Source of the DNA: Segetibacter aerophilus
GTDB taxonomy: Bacteria; Bacteroidota; Bacteroidia; Chitinophagales; Chitinophagaceae
Length of the DNA: 64,000 nt
Reading direction: 5' to 3'
Assembly: GCF_007991655.1 (NCBI RefSeq)
Contig: NZ_BJYT01000001.1
Coordinates: forward strand, 682,001 to 746,000
Shown here: positions 9,038 to 17,542 of the stretch, piece by piece
How the letters are laid out: each line of letters begins with the position of its first letter
Position numbering within the stretch: position 1 is the stretch's first letter
Notes under the pieces: model-generated
Database searches by the model: none
Seen by the model: the letters and a program-made list of their open reading frames with translations, nothing else
Told to the model about the DNA's origin: nothing
Made by a program: the position numbers and the translations under genes

Positions 9038-9460
9038 CTATCGCTGTTGTTTCTGCTTGTCGTAATACTTTTGCAGAATCTCTTCGATATTTTTAAAACT
9101 ATTGTTCAGATAATTACTGGCGTCTTTTTCAGCAACCCATTTCAATTCAGTAATATCTTCTTCCAGTTGCGGAACCAGTTGCTGACTACCTGAAACTTTC
9201 ATCGCAAACCAATGAGTTTCTTTTTCAATGTCTTTGCCTTTTTCTTTATAGTAATGCGTTGTTACTCCCACCAGTTCTCCTAGCTGAATATTTTTCAAGC
9301 CTGTTTCTTCTTCAACTTCCCGCACCGCACAGTCTTCTATTTTTTCACCTTCTTCCAGTTTGCCTTTTGGTAAATCCCATTTGCCTCTTCTAAGTTGAAA
9401 CAAGACTTCGTTTTTGTCATTGCTTACAATTCCGCCACCGGCTACAATCTTAACTGCCAT
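9038..9460 (-). CDS. NUDIX hydrolase
   Basis: Small cytoplasmic pyrophosphohydrolase acting on nucleoside diphosphate-X substrates. A complete Nudix box spans residues 33-55 (G-x5-E-x7-REVEEETGL), and the preceding WDLPKGK is typical of Ap4A/dNTP-type members. The C-terminus is Lys/Gln rich. It is divergent from pyrE with an 83-bp gap. The substrate cannot be deduced from sequence. Confidence 0.92.
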   Translation of the reverse strand: MAVKIVAGGGIVSNDKNEVLFQLRRGKWDLPKGKLEEGEKIEDCAVREVEEETGLKNIQLGELVGVTTHYYKEKGKDIEKETHWFAMKVSGSQQLVPQLEEDITELKWVAEKDASNYLNNSFKNIEEILQKYYDKQKQQR

Positions 9461-9531
9461 ATCAATTTTTTAAGCAAAGAAACAACAACCTGCTTTATAG
9501 TTAGCCATACTATCTCAATCGGCTTTCGCAC

Positions 9532-9539
9532 TAACTTCG
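9532..9539 (+). promoter_or_regulatory. -7 promoter-like box directly before pyrE
   Basis: TAACTTCG ends 4 bases before the ATG and differs from the Bacteroidetes TAnnTTTG -7 consensus at one base. No clear -33 TTG was found. If used, it predicts a near-leaderless pyrE mRNA. Confidence 0.35.
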
Positions 9540-9543
9540 TGCG

Positions 9544-10176
9544 ATGACTAATAAAAATGGCGTAGCTGAAAAGTTATTACAAACCGGGGCTGTGCAACTG
9601 AGGCCTCATGAACCTTATACCTGGGCAAGCGGTTGGAAAAGCCCGATCTATTGCGACAACCGGAAAATTTTGTCTTTCCCATACATCAGGGAGTATATTA
9701 AAAGTGAGATGTGCAACGTTATATTTGAGAAGTATCCTGACGCTGATTTGATAGCTGGTGTAGCTACCGCCGGAATAGCATGGGGCGCAATGGCTGCAGA
9801 TCAATTAAAATTGCCTTTCATCTATGTGCGACCTAAACCTAAAGAGCATGGCTTGGGTAACCAGATTGAGGGCGCTTTTGAAACAGGTCAAAAAACCGTT
9901 GTCGTTGAGGACTTAATATCAACAGGTAAAAGTAGTTTGCAGGTGGTTGATGTGTTGCGAAATGCAGGCGTAGACATTGTGGGAATGGTTTCAATCTTTT
10001 CGTATGGGTTTGACGCAGCAGACAAAAATTTTAAAGATGCGAAGGTCGAGTACCAGTCTTTGACTGATTACGCTACGCTAATTAACATCGGTTTAGAAAA
10101 GGGTAAAATAGAATCAGGTGCAGAAACTTTATTATTGCAATGGCGGAAAGATCCGGCTAATTGGAAGGGAGTTTAA
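9544..10176 (+). CDS. pyrE: Orotate phosphoribosyltransferase
   Basis: De novo pyrimidine enzyme forming OMP from orotate and PRPP. The PRPP-binding signature VVVEDLISTGKSS spans residues 119-131. Upstream, the orotate-contacting segment WASGWKSPIYCDNRKILSFP and the catalytic-loop Lys/His run RPKPKEHG are present. Length 210 is typical. The next gene downstream is a secreted metal-domain protein and is unlikely to share its function. Confidence 0.96.
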   Translation: MTNKNGVAEKLLQTGAVQLRPHEPYTWASGWKSPIYCDNRKILSFPYIREYIKSEMCNVIFEKYPDADLIAGVATAGIAWGAMAADQLKLPFIYVRPKPKEHGLGNQIEGAFETGQKTVVVEDLISTGKSSLQVVDVLRNAGVDIVGMVSIFSYGFDAADKNFKDAKVEYQSLTDYATLINIGLEKGKIESGAETLLLQWRKDPANWKGV

Positions 10177-10256
10177 TCTTTTGAATTAAATCCAAGTCTT
10201 ACAGCTGGTCACGTCCCTTCATCTGAACTGTCAAACAGAAAAATTAAAAATATAGT

Positions 10257-10658
10257 ATGAAAAAACTCTTCCTTTTAGCCCTGATCCTTGTTGGATTTTG
10301 TGCTGCAACTTTCGCTCAAAACCGCAAGCCGGAATGGGCCACTATCAAAACCCCTAACCTTAGATGTTGGGAGTGTAAAAAAAGATTAGAAGACTATATG
10401 GCCCGCGAAATCGCACAGACCGAAAGCGGCATTATAAAAACACAAATCAATTTATTAAGCGGTACGACGCGTGTGCAATACTGGCCTGACCGGGTTAATC
10501 TCAATTATATTCAGACAGCTTTTGCAAACGCAGGCTTTGATGCAGACGATATTAAAGCAGAACCTGACAGTTATAAAAAACTTCCTCCTGCTTGTAAAAG
10601 AGTAGAAGAAGGTGGCGGACCTCAAAAAGGAAAGCCTTGCCATATGCAACCTATGTAA
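10257..10658 (+). CDS. Exported heavy-metal-associated (HMA-like) domain protein
   Basis: A 133-residue protein with a signal peptide (residues 1-20, cleaving at FAQ) followed by a ferredoxin-like HMA fold. The metal-site equivalent is CWECKKRLE, with Cys37 and Cys40. The pattern of beta strand, helix, GIIKTQINLLSGTTRVQYWP and a final helix NLNYIQTAFANAGFDAD mirrors HMA/CopZ domains. The C-terminus holds two more Cys and a His-Met tail (KPCHMQPM) that could also bind metal. The metal is not known. It is followed by a terminator. Confidence 0.75.
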   Translation: MKKLFLLALILVGFCAATFAQNRKPEWATIKTPNLRCWECKKRLEDYMAREIAQTESGIIKTQINLLSGTTRVQYWPDRVNLNYIQTAFANAGFDADDIKAEPDSYKKLPPACKRVEEGGGPQKGKPCHMQPM

Positions 10659-10684
10659 CGCTAAAAAGCAATTAGCAAGATCTC

Positions 10685-10714
10685 ACCCGGCCATAACAAT
10701 AGCCGGGTTTTTTA
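10685..10714 (+). terminator. Rho-independent terminator
   Basis: 7-bp stem ACCCGGC / GCCGGGT with a 10-base loop and a T run, 27 bases after the HMA-like gene. Confidence 0.85.
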
Positions 10715-10801
10715 TTGAAGGCTAAAAATTTTTAAGATCTACGGATACTTTACCAGCACTTTTTTCGTTCGATAAATACTTTAGGGTAAATCGTGCCAAC
10801 A

Positions 10802-11086
10802 ATGAAAAAGTATTTAATGAATTTCGAATACGCAGGATTTTTGTTTTCAGCAAAAGTCTTTGTGAAACGTGAAAATAGAAAGATGCTTATTTCTACTCAA
10901 ATCGTAGATAACCAATTGACGTATTTACTAGGGCAGGGGAGGTTACTGTTTTTGGAAGACAGAAACGGATTTCAGTTGTTACTTTGTAACCGCGACAGAA
11001 CCTTCGAAATATTAAAGTGGGAAATAGCGCGGGAGTACGTTGATCAAATTGAGCGGGTGGAGGAAGAAGCTTTTAGTCTGTCTTAG
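10802..11086 (+). CDS. Hypothetical 94-residue protein
   Basis: Not recognised. A GTG 9 bases upstream could extend it by three residues, but the ATG giving MKKYLMNFEYAG is the natural start. The protein is soluble-looking with alternating short strands (FLFSAKVFVKRE, KMLISTQIV, LTYLLGQGRLLFLED) and an acidic C-terminal helix. There is no signal peptide. Codon use and coding quality resemble the neighbours. It is bounded by the HMA-gene terminator upstream and a convergent PIG-L gene downstream. Confidence 0.6.
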   Translation: MKKYLMNFEYAGFLFSAKVFVKRENRKMLISTQIVDNQLTYLLGQGRLLFLEDRNGFQLLLCNRDRTFEILKWEIAREYVDQIERVEEEAFSLS

Positions 11087-11181
11087 CTTTTGGGGTATTT
11101 AATCTTCAAACCTTACAGGCCCGAATCGCTTAACTCCTTCTACTTTGCCAGGTAACACTTATATCTGCAACACGCTCAAAC

Positions 11182-12084
11182 CTATAAACTCGCACCCGTA
11201 ACCGCCAACATTGGAAACAGTCTTTTCTTTTCTTCATCGTTAGGTTGCGCGCCATACTCGCAAATTTCAAAAGCCTCGGCATTCTGTATTGTTCCGGCTT
11301 TATCTTTTCCATACCATTTTTCAAGAGACTGTCTTACTGATGGTATAATCTCTACCGCTCTTCTCTTGGCGAGCCAATCTTCCCTTTCTTGTTTTTTTGC
11401 AGGCACTTGGTCAAGAAAATGTCCTATCCATGGAAGCCACTCATACATCTGCGATTCGTGCGCATCCATTGCATGAATTTTTTGAAGATATACAGGAGTT
11501 ATATCTATCGCAATATCAGGTCTGAAAGGATTAGGCTTTTGAAAGCGGTCCTGGAAGTAAAGAAAGACTGGGTTCTTTTTTAATGCCGGTGTTCCCGGTG
11601 CTACATTTGGTACTGCCACCATATACGCTGCGTCCTGCACAAGCACTCCCGTGTATCTATGGTCAGGATGATAGTCGTTTGGGCGCGGAGCAATCACTAT
11701 ATCTGCGTTCCATTCCCTTATCTTCTTTATAATCTGCAGCCGTACTGCCAGCGTTGGCAATAATTCGCCATCATGATTGTTAAGTACATCGTAGGTAACT
11801 CCAAATCGTTTACCTGCTTCCTGTGCTTCTGCAAACCTGCGGGTTGCTAGTGGTACGCCTTTCATTGTTTGGTGACCAGCATCTCCGTTTGTTACAGAAA
11901 CAAATTTTACTGCGTATCCCATTTTTGCAAAAAGAATCGCCGTACCTCCTCCGCCCATGTCGCAGTCATCGGGGTGCGCACCAATCATAATAATTCTTAG
12001 TTTGCTTTTATCCTGTCCAAAAACATTGTAGACATTACAAATTAATAGAAGGCAAAGAGACACATATTGAGTGAAGGTTCTCAT
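11182..12084 (-). CDS. Exported PIG-L family deacetylase
   Basis: Zinc-dependent N-deacetylase of the LmbE/PIG-L family, acting on N-acetylglucosamine-type groups. A signal peptide (MRTFTQYVSLCLLLICNVYN then VFGQ) precedes the zinc motif AHPDD at residues 36-40 followed by DMGGGG. The second zinc-binding segment is PRPNDYHPDHRYTG with its HPDH. The start was moved 24 codons inward because the signal peptide begins there. The export signal and length (300) make the cytoplasmic bacillithiol enzyme BshB unlikely; a periplasmic or extracellular glycan substrate is more probable. Confidence 0.88.
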   Translation of the reverse strand: MRTFTQYVSLCLLLICNVYNVFGQDKSKLRIIMIGAHPDDCDMGGGGTAILFAKMGYAVKFVSVTNGDAGHQTMKGVPLATRRFAEAQEAGKRFGVTYDVLNNHDGELLPTLAVRLQIIKKIREWNADIVIAPRPNDYHPDHRYTGVLVQDAAYMVAVPNVAPGTPALKKNPVFLYFQDRFQKPNPFRPDIAIDITPVYLQKIHAMDAHESQMYEWLPWIGHFLDQVPAKKQEREDWLAKRRAVEIIPSVRQSLEKWYGKDKAGTIQNAEAFEICEYGAQPNDEEKKRLFPMLAVTGASL

Positions 12085-12331
12085 AAACAAGCTTTTGATG
12101 AAGATAAAAAATAAAAGATAGAAAAAAGGCCTTAAACAATCTCGCTTAAAGTCCATAAGAAGGCGCAGAACAATTTCGATTGCAGGAAAGCCTCTTTGGT
12201 TAGCAAGAAAAAGTGATAATAAGATAAGTCAGCCAGTCCTACCAAACATGATTAGGCCCTTTCAAAACATCTGCGATTTGTTTTCCTTTTAAAATCTTGT
12301 AAATTCAAACTAAAGTTTTTATTTTAAAAAC

Positions 12332-14935
12332 ATGATGAAGATTTTTTTAATGTTTGCAGCTAGATTGAAATACGGAGCAATATGGGTTCTTTTTACTTTA
12401 GCATTTGTTGGAGCTCGTGCGCAGATATCAGAAGCAAAAAACGACAGTGTTTTAGTAGCAATTGCACCAGCATACGACCAGGTTGGTAAGTTTCATCGTT
12501 TTTGGTTGGGAGAGAGCTACAGAAAATTATGGGCAGTGCCAGTAAAAATGCGGGTCTTTCATCTGTCGAAAGAAAAAGGAGGACTTACCATACTACAAAG
12601 AGGTGGGGGATTGCAAACTAAATCTCTGCGGCTTAAAGATCCGCGGGGAAGACAATGGGTACTTCGAACCATTCAAAAATATCCTGAAAGAGGTTTGCCC
12701 GAGAAACTAAGAAAAACAGTTGCTAAAGATATTTTGCAGGACCAGGTAGTTACAGGACATCCTTATTCGGCTTTAACGGTGCCGCCTTTTGCCAGCGCAC
12801 TTGGTATACCTCATTCAAACCCTGAGATTATTTACGTAGCCGATGATCCGGGTTTGGGAGAGTATCGTGCCGATTTTGCTAACTCCGTATTGCTGTTTGA
12901 GGAAAGGGAAGCGGTAGATACCATCAGGTCTGATAATTCTGAACGCGCCCAACAGGAACTGCAAGACGATAACGATACAAGAGTTGATCAAAAATTAGTT
13001 CTGAGGGCAAGACTACTAGATATCTTAATGGGTGACTGGGACAGGCATGAAGATCAATGGAGATGGGAGAGAATAAAAGATAAAAATGGCCTTCTATATA
13101 CACCCGTTCCTCGGGATCGCGATAAGGTTTATTACAATACCTCGGGTGTACTTCCGTGGTTTTTGAGTCATCAATGGTTGAAGTCGAATTTGCAGGGATT
13201 TAAAAAGGAGATCAGGGATATTGGCGGATATAATTACAACAACCGGTACTTTGATCGGTACTTTTTAAATAGTCTAAATGAAGAAGATTGGAAAGAACAG
13301 ATCAAATATGTTCAAAGTAAGATCACCGACAGCCTAATAAAAAAATCAATCAGGTTACTACCCGATACCGTGTATGCGCTTTCAGGTGAAAAAATTGTAG
13401 AGACATTAATTGCCCGAAGAAACCTGCTTGAGAAAGAGGCGCTGAAATATTATAAGTTCTTATCTAAGTATGTTGATATTCCGACTTCTGATAAGCATGA
13501 AATTTTCGAATTAGAGAACAAAAGTAATGGCGAGCTTGGTGTAACGATTTACAAAACAAAGAAGGATGGAGCAAAGGAAAAAGTGATTTTTGAAAGAACC
13601 TTCAGTCCAGACGTAACGAAAGAAGTGAGGCTGTATGGTTTTGCCGGAAGGAATACTTTCGCAGTGAAAGGAACAGGTAAATCTCCAATAAAAGTAAGGT
13701 TGCTGGGAGGAGCAGATAAAGACAGCTTTTACGTGAGTAACGAGGTTCGAAACAAAAACAAGGTATTTGTCTATGATGGCATAAACAGTGAGAATGTGTT
13801 GCCAAATAGCCGTGATGCTAAAATTCGTATTTCAGCCGACACCTCTATATACAATTTCGATAAACGAGCTTTTAAGTATGATCAGTTTGGCCCTATCGTC
13901 TCCGCTATGTACAACCTTGACCAGGGAGTGCAACTTAGAGCAGGAATAATTTATGAGAAACACGGGTTTAGGAAAGATCCTTTTGCTGCGCGTCATGAAC
14001 TATTTGCCAATTATTCTACTGGTCGCAAGGCCTTTATGTTTAGTTACTTTGGAGATATTAGGAGGGTTTTTGGTAAAACAGATTTATTGATTAATGTGTT
14101 GTCCAGGGGGCCGCACAACATTAGTAATTTTTATGGAGTTGGTAATGAAACACAATTTATAAAGACTGGTAATAAGGGAATTGCTTTTTATCGCAATCAA
14201 TACGATTATATAAATGCCGACATAAGATTGAAACAAAACATACAACGTCATCTTAGGGTAAGTGTGGGAGTGGCGGGACAGTTTTATAATAGCAATCAGT
14301 TAAAAAATGAAAATCGTTTTTTAGAGACTTACAGCGCTACCCATCCTAACGAAAACGTTTTTAGTAAGCGCTACTATGCCGGACTTGTTGGCGGCGCTAC
14401 GCTTGATACAAGAAACCGTTATATACTTCCTTTTAAAGGCGTCTACTGGTCGTCAGAAATAAGAGGAATGCAGGAGATAAAAGGGGATAAAAAAACTTAT
14501 GGACGCGTTACTACTGACCTCAGCTTTTATATGCCTGTTTTAAGAGATTCTAATTTGGTAATTGTTAATCGACTGGCGGCGGGCTCAACAGTGGGCCAGC
14601 CTGCTTTCTTTCAACAGATGCAGCTAGGAGGTATACAAAATTTAAGAGGCTATCATTTTAACCGGTTTACAGGTCATTCAATGTTTTATCATAGTATACA
14701 GGCGCAGTTAAAGTTGTTTGACTTTACGTCTTACCTCGCGCCCGGAAGCGTTGGTCTTATTGGCTTCAACGACGTGGGAAGGGTATGGGCTCGTGGAGAG
14801 AAATCTAATAAATGGCATGACGGCTACGGCGGAGGATTGTATGTTGTACCGGCAGATCTTGTCTTGATACAAGTAGTAGTCGGGCATTCCATTGAAGGAA
14901 CGCAACCGTACGTAACTGTCGGTATTAACTTTTAA
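12332..14935 (+). CDS. Kinase-like domain fused to a BamA/D15-type outer-membrane barrel
   Basis: An 867-residue exported protein (signal peptide about residues 1-30). The C-terminal third, from about residue 520 onward, has the strand pattern and closing segments of a BamA/TamA-type Omp85 barrel: FKGVYWSSEIRG, LQLGGIQNLRGYHFNRFTG (an L6-like RGY loop) and a final beta strand ending VTVGINF. The N-terminal half resembles an atypical kinase fold (HipA/Fam20/PI4K-like): a Gly-rich segment with Lys and WVLR near 90-112, then LLDILMGDWDRHEDQW at 228-243 and PVPRDRDKVY at 258-267, like catalytic-loop and metal-binding motifs. Kinase activity is inference; the barrel call is solid. Similar arrangements follow metallophosphatase domains in some Bacteroidetes proteins. 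Confidence 0.75.
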   Translation: MMKIFLMFAARLKYGAIWVLFTLAFVGARAQISEAKNDSVLVAIAPAYDQVGKFHRFWLGESYRKLWAVPVKMRVFHLSKEKGGLTILQRGGGLQTKSLRLKDPRGRQWVLRTIQKYPERGLPEKLRKTVAKDILQDQVVTGHPYSALTVPPFASALGIPHSNPEIIYVADDPGLGEYRADFANSVLLFEEREAVDTIRSDNSERAQQELQDDNDTRVDQKLVLRARLLDILMGDWDRHEDQWRWERIKDKNGLLYTPVPRDRDKVYYNTSGVLPWFLSHQWLKSNLQGFKKEIRDIGGYNYNNRYFDRYFLNSLNEEDWKEQIKYVQSKITDSLIKKSIRLLPDTVYALSGEKIVETLIARRNLLEKEALKYYKFLSKYVDIPTSDKHEIFELENKSNGELGVTIYKTKKDGAKEKVIFERTFSPDVTKEVRLYGFAGRNTFAVKGTGKSPIKVRLLGGADKDSFYVSNEVRNKNKVFVYDGINSENVLPNSRDAKIRISADTSIYNFDKRAFKYDQFGPIVSAMYNLDQGVQLRAGIIYEKHGFRKDPFAARHELFANYSTGRKAFMFSYFGDIRRVFGKTDLLINVLSRGPHNISNFYGVGNETQFIKTGNKGIAFYRNQYDYINADIRLKQNIQRHLRVSVGVAGQFYNSNQLKNENRFLETYSATHPNENVFSKRYYAGLVGGATLDTRNRYILPFKGVYWSSEIRGMQEIKGDKKTYGRVTTDLSFYMPVLRDSNLVIVNRLAAGSTVGQPAFFQQMQLGGIQNLRGYHFNRFTGHSMFYHSIQAQLKLFDFTSYLAPGSVGLIGFNDVGRVWARGEKSNKWHDGYGGGLYVVPADLVLIQVVVGHSIEGTQPYVTVGINF

Positions 14936-14992
14936 GAAAAAAGTGCTATTTAAGTTTGATACTACCTAAGAAAAGTCGCAATAGAATTTGGG

Positions 14993-15021
14993 GTACAAGT
15001 GAGTGACACAACACTGTTGAA
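14993..15021 (+). repeat. Intergenic repeat copy, diverged 3' end
   Basis: TACAAGTGAGTGACACAAC followed by ACTGTTG instead of GATG. It lies between two same-strand genes, about 60 bases after the barrel-protein stop. Confidence 0.65.
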
Positions 15022-15103
15022 GTGAAATAATAAGTACGTTAACTTCTGGTTACATTACAATTTGTAGGGAAGAATTAAATTTGGGTGGGAGGAAGTAAAT
15101 GCA

Positions 15104-17422
15104 ATGAAAATTTATAAACAAAAGTCAAGACCGTGGATCACTGAACAACACTTTCAGTTTAATCCTTCTTTCGGGCCGTATGTTCGTTTTCTACAAAAGA
15201 AAATGGATCATTCACAGGATATCAGGGTTAAATTCTATCGATATCTCATAAAAAAATTTAACCAAACGCCTGAGCTCATCGTCCCTTTTACAGATGTAAA
15301 GATGTTGGAGCAACACGAGGAACTTATCCAACTGCTGGTAATGTCTTTGGTGCCGCTTTCTTCAAGTGTGGAGAGCCATCCTTTTGCACTTGCTTTTTTA
15401 CAACCTAGTTGTTTGTTTCATTATTCAGACACCTTCAAAACAACCTTCATTGACGAACACATCGAGTTCAACACACAGGAGGATGAAGAAAGCAACCTGA
15501 GATATTTTGTGAGGCTAATATTGGAACGTTGCTACAATATTAAAACCGATGATAACCATAAGATAATTAAACAGGTTAAAAATAAAGAGGGGGATATCAT
15601 CAAGCATCTCCAGATGACAGTCGAAAGTAGTTTCATTGAGGTGCATGTTAATGGAACCTTACCTCCCTATAATCCTAAGTGGGTCAAGATTATTAACTCT
15701 ACCGGCAATGATTTTTTCGCTGCGTTCAAAAAGTTTCCTTCCGAGAAATTCACGGTTGAAGGTTTTTGCATGATATCGATTGAAGATGTAAGTAAAGAAA
15801 TGGCAATTGCTGAGCTAAAAAATGCCATTATAAATATGCCGATGGTTTCTATTGACGAAACGGTGAACCAGGTAGAAATGGCCATAGGTGAACTGGTAAA
15901 CGACTCGATGATCAGGATAGGTATTACGCCATTTTTTAAGTTAAACGGACGAATTGTTTATGATAGTTTCCTGATAACAAAAGGTGTGGGTATTTCGTCG
16001 ATAGAACGGAGCATAAAAAAAGGAATCGACATAAATGAGACATATTCGAGGCTATCGGAAAATCCGGAACCTTATATATTTTCTAATATAGATAAGGACT
16101 TTGTCATAAGCAGGGCTTCGATAAATGACCTCGGCAAGCAGCAAATTAAAAATTATCTCGTGCTGCCTATTTTCACGAAGAAGGACGGACTGCTCGGTTT
16201 GTTTGAGTTAGAAAAGGAAAACATTTCTACAAAGGTCATCGACATTTTGCAACCTGCTGTTCCGCTAATACGAGATCTCTTGTACTATATGATTGAGACT
16301 TTGGACAATAATATCAATAGAATTGTAAAAGAGAAATATACTCCTTTGCAACCTTCTGTTGAGTGGAAGTTTCATGAGGCCGCATGGAATACCTTACGCA
16401 ATCATGGAGATAACAAAAAAGAAGATGTTGTTGAAGATATTGTCTTCCCTGAAGTTCATCCTCTATATGGCGCTATCGATATCCGCGACTCTTCTGTTGA
16501 AAGAAATATTGCTTTAAAAAACGATTATGTAAACCAGTTGGAAGCTACCGTTCAATTGCTTGACAAAACATCGAAAGACATTTCTTTACCACTGCTGGAT
16601 AGCATCAAATTTAAGTGTGAGCGTTTTATTGATTCGATTGATGATTTTATTACTACCGAAAACGAAATAGAAATCATTGAGTTTTTTGAGAATGAAGTGT
16701 TCGTCTTCTTTCGATACCTGTCGGAGCGAAACCTCGGTTATGAGAAAGAGATCGCAAACTATTTTGCAAAAACTGATAAACGTCATGGTGTTTTTAACTC
16801 CAACCTGAATGCTTATGAAATTAGTATTGAAAAAATCAATAAAAGTATAGTTGAGTACCTCGAGGAGGAAGTAAAGAAACAACAAGCGATTTATAATTTT
16901 TATTTTGAAAAGTATCGCACCGACGGAGTTGAATACAACATTTATATAGGTAAGTCGATTGTTTCAACAAAAACTTTTGATCCTATTTACTTGAAGAATT
17001 TGAAGCTGTGGCAGCTTACTACCATGGCGCATATTGCAAAGCTGAATTACGAGATGCAGGATACCTTGCCACTTTCACTTTTAACTACTCAATTAATTTT
17101 GGTTCAAACGCATCCTATAGACATTTGTTTCCGAAAAGACGAACGTCGTTTTGATGTAGAAGGTTCGAGCAATATCAGGTATGAAGTTCTTAAGAAGAGA
17201 ATAGACAAATCGCGCATAAAGGGAAGTTCGGAGCGGCTTACTCAACCACATACAATTGCAATTATTTACTCAAACTCTTCTGAGGTAACTGTGTATTTGC
17301 AGCACATAAATTATTTACAAAGCAAAAAGCTGCTAACGGAAAAAGTAGAAAAATTTGAGTTGGAAGATTTGCAAGGAGTTAGCGGACTCAAAGCGCTACG
17401 TGTAGGTGTGAAATATGATTAG
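15104..17422 (+). CDS. GAF domain-containing protein
   Basis: A 772-residue soluble protein with no signal peptide or membrane span. Residues about 270-400 look like a GAF-type sensory domain (IGITPFFKLNGRIVYDSFLIT... NYLVLPIFTKKDGLLGLFELE). The remaining regions are long helical segments rich in Lys and Glu. No histidine kinase, GGDEF or other output domain is visible. Related large GAF proteins occur in Chitinophagaceae, but the ligand and role are unknown. The gene stands alone between an intergenic repeat and a bidirectional hairpin. Confidence 0.65.
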   Translation: MKIYKQKSRPWITEQHFQFNPSFGPYVRFLQKKMDHSQDIRVKFYRYLIKKFNQTPELIVPFTDVKMLEQHEELIQLLVMSLVPLSSSVESHPFALAFLQPSCLFHYSDTFKTTFIDEHIEFNTQEDEESNLRYFVRLILERCYNIKTDDNHKIIKQVKNKEGDIIKHLQMTVESSFIEVHVNGTLPPYNPKWVKIINSTGNDFFAAFKKFPSEKFTVEGFCMISIEDVSKEMAIAELKNAIINMPMVSIDETVNQVEMAIGELVNDSMIRIGITPFFKLNGRIVYDSFLITKGVGISSIERSIKKGIDINETYSRLSENPEPYIFSNIDKDFVISRASINDLGKQQIKNYLVLPIFTKKDGLLGLFELEKENISTKVIDILQPAVPLIRDLLYYMIETLDNNINRIVKEKYTPLQPSVEWKFHEAAWNTLRNHGDNKKEDVVEDIVFPEVHPLYGAIDIRDSSVERNIALKNDYVNQLEATVQLLDKTSKDISLPLLDSIKFKCERFIDSIDDFITTENEIEIIEFFENEVFVFFRYLSERNLGYEKEIANYFAKTDKRHGVFNSNLNAYEISIEKINKSIVEYLEEEVKKQQAIYNFYFEKYRTDGVEYNIYIGKSIVSTKTFDPIYLKNLKLWQLTTMAHIAKLNYEMQDTLPLSLLTTQLILVQTHPIDICFRKDERRFDVEGSSNIRYEVLKKRIDKSRIKGSSERLTQPHTIAIIYSNSSEVTVYLQHINYLQSKKLLTEKVEKFELEDLQGVSGLKALRVGVKYD

Positions 17423-17450
17423 TTTTTATTGAATTAGTAGTAAAAATAAA

Positions 17451-17478
17451 AGCCCCAAAAGAATTGAACTTTGGGGCT
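17451..17478. terminator. Bidirectional terminator hairpin between convergent genes
   Basis: A 9-bp stem AGCCCCAAA / TTTGGGGCT with a 10-base loop. Read on the minus strand it is followed by TTTTATTTTTA, so it serves best as the terminator of the flavin oxidase gene. Confidence 0.75.
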
Positions 17479-17542
17479 GGTTGTTTAAAGCGAATTTGAA
17501 TTTCGGCTCTTACCGTAGATTGAATGTTTTTGAATAGTATTT

